Part shown: in pieces, positions 9,466-18,403 of the stretch
How the letters are laid out: every line of letters begins with the position of its first letter
Position numbering within the stretch: position 1 is the first letter of the stretch
Source of the DNA: JADKIH01 sp031427625
GTDB taxonomy: Bacteria > Bacteroidota > Bacteroidia > AKYH767-A > 2013-40CM-41-45
Assembly: GCA_031427625.1 (NCBI GenBank)
Contig: JANPNV010000095.1
Location: forward strand, 1 to 64,000
DNA: 64,000 nt
Reading direction: 5' to 3'
Notes under the pieces: generated by a model
Told to the model about the DNA's origin: nothing
Seen by the model: the letters and a program-made list of their open reading frames with translations, nothing else
Database searches by the model: none
Program-made: the position numbers and the translations under genes

Positions 9466-11550
9466 ATGACTGAATCCGAGGCAAATAAGAGAATAGAAAA
9501 GCTAAGCAAGGAGCTAAATGAACATAATTATAATTACTATGTTCTTTCTTCTCCTGCGATTAGTGATTTTGAATTTGATAAGCTTCTGGAAGAGCTAATA
9601 AGTTTAGAGAAGAAGTTTCCTGAATTTATATCTCCTGAATCACCAAGCCAGAGAGTGGGTGGGGAGATTACTAAAGAATTTAAATCGGTGAAGCATAAAT
9701 ACCCAATGCTTTCGCTTGGAAATACATATTCAGAGGAAGATTTACGTGATTTTGATGAGCGTATTCGCAAAACAATTGATGGTGAATATGAATATGTATG
9801 CGAATTGAAATTTGATGGAGTTGCCATAGGACTGACCTATATAAACGGCGTTCTGGAAAAAGGAGTCACGCGTGGTGATGGAGTTCAGGGAGATGATGTG
9901 ACAGCAAATGTGAGAACGATCAGAAGTATTCCGTTGCAACTTCATGGAGGTAATTTTCCTGAAGAATTGGAAATCAGGGGCGAGATTATAATGCCCAGAT
10001 CATCCTTTGAAAAAATTAATGAAGACATCGCCAATCAAATGGAAGAAGATGGTTACGCTAAGGAAGAAATATGTGGTAAGCTTTTAAAAAATCCACGGAA
10101 TGCTACTAGTGGAACGATTAAGATGCAGGATTCTTCAGTCGTCGCAAATCGTAACCTTGATTGTTATCTGTATGCCCTATATGTTGATAGTTTTCCGTTT
10201 GCTACACATACGGATGCGATGTATGCTGCAAAATCATGGGGCTTTAAAATAAGCGAACACACTAGTATTTGTAAAAATATTGATAGTGTATTGACATATC
10301 TGGAAAAATGGAATATCGACAGACATAATCTGCCCTATGATACGGATGGTGTAGTAATTAAAATAAATTCCATCGCACAGCAGAATGATTTAGGGTTTAC
10401 TGCAAAATCGCCAAGATGGGCCATCGCATTTAAATTTCAATCGGAAAGTGTATCAACTGTTCTAAAAAATATTTTTTATCAGGTAGGACGCACGGGTGCA
10501 GTTACTCCTGTGGCTGATCTGGAGCCCGTGCTTTTAGCAGGCACTACTGTGAGACGGGCAACTTTACATAATGCCGACCAGATTGAAAAACTGGATCTGC
10601 GAATTGGTGATCATGTATTTGTCGAGAAAGGCGGAGAAGTTATTCCAAAAGTAACGGCTGTCGATCTCTACAAGAGGAAGGCAAATGCTGTTCCTGTAAA
10701 ATTCATTATGAATTGCCCCGAGTGCGGAACGACTCTCGAAAGAAAGGAGGGTGAAGTACAGCATTACTGTCCGAATTCTGATGGATGTCCCCCACAAATT
10801 AAAGGACGGATCGAACATTTCATTAGTCGACGTGCCATGAATATTGACAGCCTGGGAGAAGGCAAGATTGAAATGCTTTATGAGAACGGACTTGTTAAAA
10901 ATGCAGCAGATCTGTATTCACTGAAGTATGAAGATCTTCTTGGTTTGGAAAAAATATTTTCGGATGATGGAGAGAAGTCAAAAAAAATAAGTCTGCGTGA
11001 AAAATCTGTCGAAAAAATATTGAAAGGCTTGGAGGAAAGCAGAAGTGTCCCTTTTGAGCGCGTGCTTTATGCAATGGGTATCCGGTACGTCGGCGAGACA
11101 GTGGCAAAAAAATTGGCTTTGCATTTTAAGAATATGGATGCTATTATAAATGCTTCTGAAGTGGAATTGATTCAGACAGATGAAATAGGGGAGAAGATCG
11201 CTTGGAGTGTTATCGATTTTTTCAAACATGCTTCAAACAAAGCATTTTTAGATTCACTAAGAATGGCAGGTTTAAATATGGAAATAGGAAAAGATTCTAT
11301 ACCTGAAAGATTGAGCTCTTTATTAACTGGGAAATCGTTTGTTGTTTCGGGGACTTTCACTAATTTCAGCCGAGATGATTTGAAACTTCTGATAGAAAAA
11401 CACGGTGGCAAAAACCAAAGTGGTATTTCCTCAAAAACTGATTATCTTCTTGCCGGTGAGGAAGCCGGTCCAAGTAAACTTGAAAAAGCTAAAAAACTGA
11501 AAGTTGCTTTGATTGATGAAATTGAATTTTTGAAAATGATAAATGCATAA
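9466..11550 (+). CDS. ligA: NAD-dependent DNA ligase LigA
   Basis: 694-residue bacterial ligase that seals nicks in DNA using NAD+. Domain order: Ia and adenylation domain with the catalytic K115 in LKFDG, OB fold, four-cysteine zinc finger (starting NCPECG, about 420-445), helix-hairpin-helix region and a C-terminal BRCT domain (about 615-690). Length and order match the family. The stretch around residues 498-520 is rich in Asp, Lys and Ser and may be a small lineage-specific insertion in the HhH region. The stop codon overlaps the start of the next gene in TAATG. Confidence 0.97.
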   Translation: MTESEANKRIEKLSKELNEHNYNYYVLSSPAISDFEFDKLLEELISLEKKFPEFISPESPSQRVGGEITKEFKSVKHKYPMLSLGNTYSEEDLRDFDERIRKTIDGEYEYVCELKFDGVAIGLTYINGVLEKGVTRGDGVQGDDVTANVRTIRSIPLQLHGGNFPEELEIRGEIIMPRSSFEKINEDIANQMEEDGYAKEEICGKLLKNPRNATSGTIKMQDSSVVANRNLDCYLYALYVDSFPFATHTDAMYAAKSWGFKISEHTSICKNIDSVLTYLEKWNIDRHNLPYDTDGVVIKINSIAQQNDLGFTAKSPRWAIAFKFQSESVSTVLKNIFYQVGRTGAVTPVADLEPVLLAGTTVRRATLHNADQIEKLDLRIGDHVFVEKGGEVIPKVTAVDLYKRKANAVPVKFIMNCPECGTTLERKEGEVQHYCPNSDGCPPQIKGRIEHFISRRAMNIDSLGEGKIEMLYENGLVKNAADLYSLKYEDLLGLEKIFSDDGEKSKKISLREKSVEKILKGLEESRSVPFERVLYAMGIRYVGETVAKKLALHFKNMDAIINASEVELIQTDEIGEKIAWSVIDFFKHASNKAFLDSLRMAGLNMEIGKDSIPERLSSLLTGKSFVVSGTFTNFSRDDLKLLIEKHGGKNQSGISSKTDYLLAGEEAGPSKLEKAKKLKVALIDEIEFLKMINA

Positions 11551-12101
11551 TGCTTATAAGTAAGAAAATAAGAACGAAGTTGGGTCAGCACCGTTTCCTG
11601 AAGGAGGTTAAACGGATTGAACGTCGTCCGGAAATAATTAATTTTAATGAAGCTGCGAAAATCGGAATTCTTTACGATGCTACCGATGAAAGGGATTCTG
11701 ATTCTGTCAAAAATTATGTTAAAAGTATACGGACAAATTATAAAAAGGATATTCTTGCAATGGGGTATGTTGACCGGAAAATATTACCAAAGAGCCAGTT
11801 CGCCCAGTATGGTATGGATTTTTTTTGCAGGAAGGATTTAAATTTTCAGATGATACCTTCGAACCCCATTGTAAATAATTTCATCAATGAGAAGTTTGAT
11901 ATTTTAATCAATCTGAATTCACATAAATGTTTCCCATTGCATTATATTACAGCTATGTCAAAAGCAAGATTTCGTGTCGGAAGATATAGTTCATCAAATG
12001 GTGATAGTTACGATATGATGATTAAAATTAGCGGTGAGCCGGCAATTCGTACAGTCATTGAAGAGATAGAGCATTTCCTTCGTGTAATAAAAAAATCATG
12101 A
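11550..12101 (+). CDS. Conserved Bacteroidota protein between ligA and dapA
   Basis: 183-residue soluble protein with no signal peptide or membrane segment. It resembles the DUF6913-type proteins often found between ligA and dapA in Bacteroidota (recalled synteny). It is basic at the N-terminus and has an alternating alpha/beta look (GILYDATDER, DILINLN, FRVGRYSS). No catalytic motif is recognised. It overlaps ligA by one base and dapA by four, so it is translated as part of a three-gene unit. Function unknown. Confidence 0.72.
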   Translation: MLISKKIRTKLGQHRFLKEVKRIERRPEIINFNEAAKIGILYDATDERDSDSVKNYVKSIRTNYKKDILAMGYVDRKILPKSQFAQYGMDFFCRKDLNFQMIPSNPIVNNFINEKFDILINLNSHKCFPLHYITAMSKARFRVGRYSSSNGDSYDMMIKISGEPAIRTVIEEIEHFLRVIKKS

Positions 12102-12976
12102 ATATAAATAAGCTAAGAGGTACAGGCGTTGCCTTAGTAACTCCATTTCATAAGGATGGAAGCATCGACTTCAAAGGTTTTAAAAAGCTTATTGAAAGAT
12201 GTATCGATGGGAAAATAGAATATCTGGTTCCACTTGGCACAACTGGTGAATCGGCCACCATTTCTGTCAATGAAAAAAGAGCCATCATTGATTTTGTTGT
12301 TGAAATTGCAGATAAGCGATTACCCATTGTACTTGGTCTCGGTGGGAATAGCACTCAGGATGTATTGAATTGCATTGAAGATTGTAGGTTCGAGGGTATC
12401 GATGCAGTATTATCGGTTTCTCCGTATTATAACAGGCCATCTCAAAAAGGAATTTTTCAGCATTATAAAATGATTGGTAATGAATGTCCGGTTCCGGTTT
12501 TGCTTTATAATGTTCCATCACGAACCGGCAGTAATATCGATGCAGATACAACTATTGAACTTGCGAATGAAGTTTCGAACATCATAGGGATAAAAGAAGC
12601 ATCAGGTAACCTGGAGAAAGTGATGAAAATTATTTCAAAGAAACCAAAAGATTTTCTTGTTATCAGTGGTGACGACATCCTCTCATTGCCAATAATTGCA
12701 TGTGGTGGCGACGGTGTAATTTCTGTTATATCAAATGCTTTTCCGAAAGATTTTTCTGAAATGGTTCGTTTGGCATTAGCCGGTAATTATGATAAGGCAA
12801 GAAAGCTGCATTACAAACTTTTAGAGATAACTCATGCAATTTTCGTCGACGGCAACCCATCTGGCATAAAAGGGCTATTAAGTATATTAAACATTTGTTC
12901 AGAAAATGTCCGGCTGCCGCTGATGAGTGTTAATAAATCAGTGATGAATCGATTCGATGCTATTCTTAAAAACTAG
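12098..12976 (+). CDS. dapA: 4-hydroxy-tetrahydrodipicolinate synthase DapA
   Basis: 292-residue TIM-barrel aldolase that condenses pyruvate with aspartate semialdehyde in lysine and diaminopimelate synthesis. The Schiff-base lysine is K166 in GIKEASG. The catalytic tyrosine is Y137 in LLYNVPSRTG, and the GTTGES substrate loop lies near residue 47. Length is typical. Its ATGA start overlaps the stop of the preceding gene, indicating translational coupling within the ligA operon. Confidence 0.96.
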   Translation: MNINKLRGTGVALVTPFHKDGSIDFKGFKKLIERCIDGKIEYLVPLGTTGESATISVNEKRAIIDFVVEIADKRLPIVLGLGGNSTQDVLNCIEDCRFEGIDAVLSVSPYYNRPSQKGIFQHYKMIGNECPVPVLLYNVPSRTGSNIDADTTIELANEVSNIIGIKEASGNLEKVMKIISKKPKDFLVISGDDILSLPIIACGGDGVISVISNAFPKDFSEMVRLALAGNYDKARKLHYKLLEITHAIFVDGNPSGIKGLLSILNICSENVRLPLMSVNKSVMNRFDAILKN

Positions 12977-12988
12977 TTATCAGGATTG

Positions 12989-13870
12989 TTATTGAACTAT
13001 TGGAATCAATCCCCGAATACCCATATCTACTATTGTATCCTGTGCTGGTTCATAAAGATTATCACCGGCTGTATCTTTCCATTCAAAACTATTGTTGACA
13101 GAAAGTGACACTTGTACAACGATGTCATGAGTTTCTGTTCCTGTAATTGATAATGGAATTGGAAATTGACCCGTTACCACACATGATCCGGCAGGAACCG
13201 GTGACGTGAATGCTAAAGGATTTGGAACAGTGGTTCCTGAAGATTGTCCGCTAACGACTGTATCTAATCCTAATGTATCTATTTCAAAAGCCCAGTATCC
13301 CTGTAATCTGTTGCCATTAACTGTTACGGTGTGATGTGCAGGTTTGTAATCGGTTAAATAGGTGTTATAGCCAATAAAGGAAGCAACTGTTCCTGTCAGG
13401 TCGTATGATAAATATTTCACATGAATGTTATAATTCTGATAGGCAAGTGAAACACGCAGCCATTTATAAGTTCCTGCAGCAACTTGGGAAAGCGGAATTG
13501 AAAAGAAAGTCTGACCTTCTGATGCAACAGTTGATTGCGAAAAGTCGATCGCAGAAGCTCCACCGGCAGTCGTCTCCGGAGCACGATATAGGATAGATCC
13601 ATATCCAAGAAGCGTAAGACTATCCTGAGCAAGTTCGATATAATGCGAGCTCATAAAATTAAAATCAGGAGATTGCGCACCATGGCCGGCGGGCACGGTT
13701 TCCGGTTGCCCGAAATTATTCAGTCTAACCTGATTTTTATCGAAATGATATTTGAATATAAGCTTGTAAACAGGTGGTGTCACTATGGGAGTATCCGTTT
13801 TTTCTTTTTTACAGGCAATAAAGGCCATTAGAATCAGCAGAGCAGATGTTTTGAATATTTTATATTGCAT
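12989..13870 (-). CDS. Hypothetical lipoprotein
   Basis: 293-residue protein with a lipoprotein signal: hydrophobic MQYKIFKTSALLILMAFIAC with the lipid-bearing cysteine at C20, followed by charged KKEK. The mature part is rich in beta-strand-like segments and resembles the extracellular MbnP-like lipoproteins only loosely, so no family is assigned. It contains a WAFEIDTLG stretch and a C-terminal Asp-rich segment (DTAGDNLYEPAQDT) that could bind calcium. It converges on dapA, with only 12 nt between the stops, and is divergent from the propeller kinase. Confidence 0.6.
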   Translation of the reverse strand: MQYKIFKTSALLILMAFIACKKEKTDTPIVTPPVYKLIFKYHFDKNQVRLNNFGQPETVPAGHGAQSPDFNFMSSHYIELAQDSLTLLGYGSILYRAPETTAGGASAIDFSQSTVASEGQTFFSIPLSQVAAGTYKWLRVSLAYQNYNIHVKYLSYDLTGTVASFIGYNTYLTDYKPAHHTVTVNGNRLQGYWAFEIDTLGLDTVVSGQSSGTTVPNPLAFTSPVPAGSCVVTGQFPIPLSITGTETHDIVVQVSLSVNNSFEWKDTAGDNLYEPAQDTIVDMGIRGLIPIVQ

Positions 13871-13909
13871 ATTATATTTTTGTTAATGATTAAAGGTAGG
13901 CTTAATTTT

Positions 13910-13967
13910 CTAAAGGGTATTTAGAATGCTTTAAAAATCTAAAGGGTATTTAGAATGCTTTAAAAAT
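13910..13967. repeat. Perfect 29-bp tandem duplication
   Basis: Two exact copies of a 29-nt unit that begins CTAAAGGGTATTTAGAATGC lie at 13910-13938 and 13939-13967. They sit in the divergent promoter region between the lipoprotein and the propeller kinase. TAAAGGGTATTTA within the unit is itself partly symmetrical, so it may be a duplicated binding site or a recent slippage event. Confidence 0.9.
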
Positions 13968-14065
13968 CAAGTAAATCAAAAGTATTAGTTTAATGTATTT
14001 TTAGTATATATTTACTAATTCCACAACCTAATCTTATTTATTATCCATTCGAAGAATTACCGATC

Positions 14066-16981
14066 GTGCTTAAAAGGGTATTATTGTTTTTTTGTTATAC
14101 GTTATCAACTTTCATCTACGCGGATTCTTTTTGTCAGGAAGTTTCTCCTTCATTCAGGCATTATTTGACAGAAGATGGTTTACCTAGCAGTGAAGTATAT
14201 TTTGTCATGCAGGATAGTAGAGGTAATATGTGGTTTGGCACCGACAGAGGCATAGCCCGTTTTGATGGTTATTCTTTCCGAACATATACGTATAAGGATG
14301 GGCTTATAGACAATACTGTTTTTAAACTTCAAGAAGACAATCACGGAAGAATCTGGATGTATACATATACCGGACGACTTTTTTATCTTGAAGGTGAAAG
14401 AATATTTCCATATAAATATAACAACATATTATTTTCTGTAACCTTAAGCAGGGTTCCATTGGGTTTTTTTGTAGATAGTTTAGAGAATGTAAATGTTGCA
14501 ATGCGTGATCTCGGTGAATTCATTATCGATGCAACAGGCAAGACGAAATGGAATTATAAACATGAGAGAAGTGACAAAATTCAGTATTACATGAATGAGT
14601 TACCGTCGGGTTATATTATTACATCTGCATTTTCTCCATTGGCTGAATATAAAATTTCTAAAATTCTTCATAAGAAATCAGATACTTCAGTTTTTTTTTC
14701 AGATACAATCAATGTTGTTTCGGGAATCCTTGACAGGTTTGCAGCATTAAGAATTTCTAAGGATAAATTGTTATTTTCATTGGGGAGAACGTTATATGAA
14801 ACGAAGAATGGAAATATCAGAATTCTGTTTGTTGCAGATGCAAATATTTTATATCTCTATTTAGATAGAACTGAAAAAATTTGGGTTTGTACTGAAAATG
14901 GACTGCGTGTATTTGAAGATATTAATAATGATGGAAAAAGTTTTCATTTCCTTGCTAAAAATAGTATTACAGGGATTGTTCAGGATAAAGAAGGCGGGTA
15001 TTGGATTACTTCGTTAGATAATGGAGTGTTTTATATGCCTGTTTATGGAGTGAACTGTATTAAGTTTAATTCAGGCCTTATACAAAAAGCGATTAGTATT
15101 GAATCAGATAGTAAATCATTCGTTTATGCGGGTTGTTGGAATGGTTCATTAGTAAGAATTAAAAATCCGGATATTCAACTTGCATATCATCCGATCCCTT
15201 ATAAAGGCGATATGCCGCTTACCAATCTATCATCTTTTTTTCCGGATGATAAAATATATATGAGTCGCACTTTTCCTGGATATTATGAGAATGGGAAATT
15301 CAATAATTTAAAATACAAGGCGAAAATTGGACTAAAGACGAATTTTTTAAAGCGTCGAAATGGTGATATTTTTGCAGCAGGTACTGGGATGATTGTCGAG
15401 CTGAAAGGAGACTCTTTAATAGCTAAGGCGAATTTATTTCAGCGTATTAATTGTCTTGCAGAATTAGATAATGGCAGATTAATATTCGGAAGCAATAGAG
15501 GTGTTTTTATTCTTGAAGAGAAATCAAATGAAATTTCAGTGTTAAGAAACGAACTCAACAATATTCGGGTTGATGATATTAAATTGATGAACGATGTCAT
15601 CTTTTTTGCAACGAAAGGGAAGGGTATTATGGTTTTAAATGACGGTCAAATATTTACAATAGATGAAAGCAAAGGATTGTGTAGTGATTTGGTAAATAAA
15701 ATTTGTATTGAAAATAATAATGTTTGGTGTGCTACAAACAAGGGTATTAGTAAGATAACTTATAATTCGATTGATAATAAATATATTATTATTAATATCA
15801 GAAGTACCGACGGATTATTGAGCGATGAAATTAATGATATAACTTCTCTGAATGATTCAATATTTATTGCTTCAAATGCAGGTGTTTCTTTTTTTAATTC
15901 TCACGCTGATTTTATTAATCATACTGATCCGGAAATTTATATTAATTCATTACTTGTAAATAATTCCGAAATAAATGCGGGTAGTGAAATGGAATTTAAA
16001 CATGATAATAATAATATTCATATTGGATTTAATGCTGTTTCGTTCAGAAGTAGAGAAAATATTTTATATAATTATAGACTGATTACAGGAAAGGACACTG
16101 TATCATCGGCAACTTTAGATCGTAAGGTTCAATTTCTTTCGTTGCAGCCGGGTAAATATCATTTTGAAGTAACTGCCCGTAATAGTTCTGGAGTATTTAG
16201 CAATGAAGCTGCAGTATTTGATTTTGTCATTATGCCGGCGTGGTGGCAAGCATGGTGGTTTCGGGTTTTATTAATTTTAAGTGTTTTTGCTACGTTTTTT
16301 TATTTTTATAAAAGCAGGATTAGGAACATCAAACGGGCATATGAGATGGAGCGAGGTTATGCTGCTATGCAACTTACCGCTTTGCGTTCCCAAATGAATC
16401 CTCATTTCATTTTCAATGTGATGAATTCAATAAGAAATTTCATGCAAAATAACGACATGAAATCAGCTGAAAAATATTTAATATCCTTTTCACGATTTGT
16501 TAGATTTACGCTCGACAATTCAGAAGTTCAGGAAATTTCACTCGAAGAAGAATTAAAGGCTATAAGGAGTTATACAGAACTTGAAATGCAACGCTTTGAT
16601 AATGGATTTTTGTTTACAATAAATTGTGATAGTAATATTGATATGAGTGAAACGATGCTTCCTTCTTTGTTGCTTCAGCCATTTGTAGAAAACGCTATCA
16701 AGCATGGAATATCTACTAAATCAGAAGGAGGGGAGATTAAGATTGATATTCATAAAAAGCATGATTCGATACTCATTACAATTTCAGATAATGGAGTGGG
16801 GATTCGTCATCCGAATATCCCATCGGAAAATGGTCATCATGTATCTCATGGTAATTCATTGACATTTGAAAGGATCGAGGCCTATAATAAGGCCTATAAC
16901 AGAAAAATTCAGGCGAAAATAATCCATTTAAATGATGAAAACAGTAGTATTACGGGTACAAGGGTAGAGGTAGAGATTTAG
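14066..16981 (+). CDS. Propeller-type sensor histidine kinase (LytS class)
   Basis: 971-residue membrane sensor. After a signal peptide (cleavage near SFCQE) come two-component-regulator propeller repeats (GLPSSEVYFVMQDSRGNMWFGT and later copies), then a Y_Y_Y-like Ig domain (about 640-720), one transmembrane helix (about 730-750) and a LytS-type kinase. Its phospho-acceptor is H780 in NPHFIFN. The ATPase has the boxes PFVENAIKHG and SDNGVGI. Start is GTG. A LytTR regulator follows 58 nt downstream and is the obvious partner. Such kinases sense extracellular ligands, often polysaccharide-related; the ligand here is unknown. Confidence 0.9.
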   Translation: MLKRVLLFFCYTLSTFIYADSFCQEVSPSFRHYLTEDGLPSSEVYFVMQDSRGNMWFGTDRGIARFDGYSFRTYTYKDGLIDNTVFKLQEDNHGRIWMYTYTGRLFYLEGERIFPYKYNNILFSVTLSRVPLGFFVDSLENVNVAMRDLGEFIIDATGKTKWNYKHERSDKIQYYMNELPSGYIITSAFSPLAEYKISKILHKKSDTSVFFSDTINVVSGILDRFAALRISKDKLLFSLGRTLYETKNGNIRILFVADANILYLYLDRTEKIWVCTENGLRVFEDINNDGKSFHFLAKNSITGIVQDKEGGYWITSLDNGVFYMPVYGVNCIKFNSGLIQKAISIESDSKSFVYAGCWNGSLVRIKNPDIQLAYHPIPYKGDMPLTNLSSFFPDDKIYMSRTFPGYYENGKFNNLKYKAKIGLKTNFLKRRNGDIFAAGTGMIVELKGDSLIAKANLFQRINCLAELDNGRLIFGSNRGVFILEEKSNEISVLRNELNNIRVDDIKLMNDVIFFATKGKGIMVLNDGQIFTIDESKGLCSDLVNKICIENNNVWCATNKGISKITYNSIDNKYIIINIRSTDGLLSDEINDITSLNDSIFIASNAGVSFFNSHADFINHTDPEIYINSLLVNNSEINAGSEMEFKHDNNNIHIGFNAVSFRSRENILYNYRLITGKDTVSSATLDRKVQFLSLQPGKYHFEVTARNSSGVFSNEAAVFDFVIMPAWWQAWWFRVLLILSVFATFFYFYKSRIRNIKRAYEMERGYAAMQLTALRSQMNPHFIFNVMNSIRNFMQNNDMKSAEKYLISFSRFVRFTLDNSEVQEISLEEELKAIRSYTELEMQRFDNGFLFTINCDSNIDMSETMLPSLLLQPFVENAIKHGISTKSEGGEIKIDIHKKHDSILITISDNGVGIRHPNIPSENGHHVSHGNSLTFERIEAYNKAYNRKIQAKIIHLNDENSSITGTRVEVEI

Positions 16982-16989
16982 GAGTATTA

Positions 16990-17019
16990 TTGGATTTTCT
17001 GTAAAAAGGTTTATATTTG
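16990..17019 (+). promoter_or_regulatory. Bacteroidota promoter for the LytTR regulator
   Basis: TTG at 16990-16992, a 19-nt spacer and TATATTTG at 17012-17019 match the -33/-7 consensus well. It lies in the 58-nt gap after the kinase, 20 nt before the regulator ATG, so the regulator can be made independently of the kinase. Confidence 0.5.
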
Positions 17020-17039
17020 AAATTACCTACAAGTCCATT

Positions 17040-17777
17040 ATGAGTTCCGCCTTCATTATTGATGATGAAAAGAAGAACAGGGAATCGCTCAGAAAATTAC
17101 TGAATGAATTTTGCCCTGTGATAAATGTAATTGGTGAAGCAGCTTCAGTAAGTGAAGCTCTTGAGCTATTCAGTAAAAAAAAACCGGACTTAGTATTTCT
17201 TGATGTAGAAATGCCAAATGGTACCGGGTTTGATTTGTTAAGGCAATTGGGACCCATAAATTTCAAAGTGATTTTTGTTACTGCTCACTCGCATTATGCA
17301 ATTAAGGCAATAAAATATTCTGCTATTGATTACCTGCTTAAACCAATAGATACAGATGATTTAATCCTTGCAGTTAATCGAGCTTTGGAAATTTCCAAGA
17401 TAGATTCAAGTATGTTATACAAAGAGTTGATAAACAATGTGGATGATAAAAGTGTAAAAAGACTTGCAATTCCTATCAGGGATGGCTTTGCATTTATTTC
17501 ACCTTCGGAAATTATTCGATTGCAGGCTGATGGAACGTATACGCATATTTATACATCTGCTGAAAAATATACTGCCGCAAAAAATATACTGGAATATGAA
17601 AAGATACTCTCAGATAAAAACTTTTTCCGATCGCATAATTCTCATTTGATAAATCTCCATCATGTAAGAAAATTCAGCCGTCTGGATGGCTATTTTGTTC
17701 AGATGAGCGATGGATCAACTGCTGAGATATCAAGAAGAAGGAAAGAAGAGTTTATCGAAATCATGAGCAAACATTAA
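17040..17777 (+). CDS. LytTR-family response regulator
   Basis: 245-residue regulator. The receiver domain has D8-D9-E10, phospho-acceptor D55 and the TAHSHYAIKA and YLLKPI switch region. A C-terminal LytTR DNA-binding domain (about 145-243) includes FFRSHNSHLINL and the terminal EISRRRKEEF stretch. Paired with the upstream LytS-class kinase. LytTR proteins often control surface and extracellular functions; the next large gene downstream encodes a giant surface protein, a plausible but unproven target. Confidence 0.93.
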   Translation: MSSAFIIDDEKKNRESLRKLLNEFCPVINVIGEAASVSEALELFSKKKPDLVFLDVEMPNGTGFDLLRQLGPINFKVIFVTAHSHYAIKAIKYSAIDYLLKPIDTDDLILAVNRALEISKIDSSMLYKELINNVDDKSVKRLAIPIRDGFAFISPSEIIRLQADGTYTHIYTSAEKYTAAKNILEYEKILSDKNFFRSHNSHLINLHHVRKFSRLDGYFVQMSDGSTAEISRRRKEEFIEIMSKH

Positions 17778-18053
17778 TTTTTTCTATTAAGATGTACCGT
17801 TTGCCTTTTTAAAGGATATTAATTCTGAAATTTTATTTATGTATATTATTTTTTTGACAGCAATAAATAAAGGCAATACAGCTTAAAATAGTATTTCATT
17901 TAAAATTCAACTTAATTACCCGCCTTTTACCATTTATTAATTACTTTATACCAACGGTTGCTTTTTTAGCCCTCGGGTTAGGTTCCTTTTTATTTATTGA
18001 AAAAACTAAATCATCTTTAAACTGTTGAATTAGGTGAACCAAGAATCCGATAA

Positions 18054-18305
18054 GTGAATTTCGATAAATATTCAGTCAGTAAAAATCAGTCAAGGAAATT
18101 CTCCTCTCGCTTCAAGGCTAATGTTGTTCTTGAGGCAATAAAGGAATCAAATTCTATTTCCGAGCTGGCCGAGAAATTTGATCTGAACAGGAATCAGATA
18201 GCCGAATGGAAGAAGAAATTTATATCAAACGCTCACTTGATATTTGAAAATGAATTAAGCACAGAAAATGCATCTAAAGAAAATGCATCTAAAGAAAATG
18301 AATGA
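18054..18305 (+). CDS. IS3-type transposase OrfA-like HTH protein (solo)
   Basis: 83-residue protein with the HTH_Tnp_1 fold found in OrfA of IS3-family elements: RFKANVVLEAIKE, then SISELAEKFDLNRNQIAEWKKKF. No OrfB (DDE integrase) frame follows and no terminal inverted repeats are seen, so it is either a remnant or a domesticated regulator. The start is GTG. The last 30 or so bases consist of a 15-nt tandem duplication that encodes ASKEN twice, a sign of slippage. It lies 98 nt upstream of the giant surface-protein gene. Confidence 0.65.
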   Translation: MNFDKYSVSKNQSRKFSSRFKANVVLEAIKESNSISELAEKFDLNRNQIAEWKKKFISNAHLIFENELSTENASKENASKENE

Positions 18306-18403
18306 TACCCTACATCATATAAATAATTACTAAAAGCTATTATCGATCGGAAAGAATTGGTTTTCCGCTATATTATTATTTTAAAACCTGCAAAAACATA
18401 ATC

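Noticed and set aside
17796..17958. Two ACCGTT-type sites that resemble LytTR boxes
   Set aside because: They are inverted, about 150 bp apart and imperfect; LytTR sites are normally closely spaced direct repeats.
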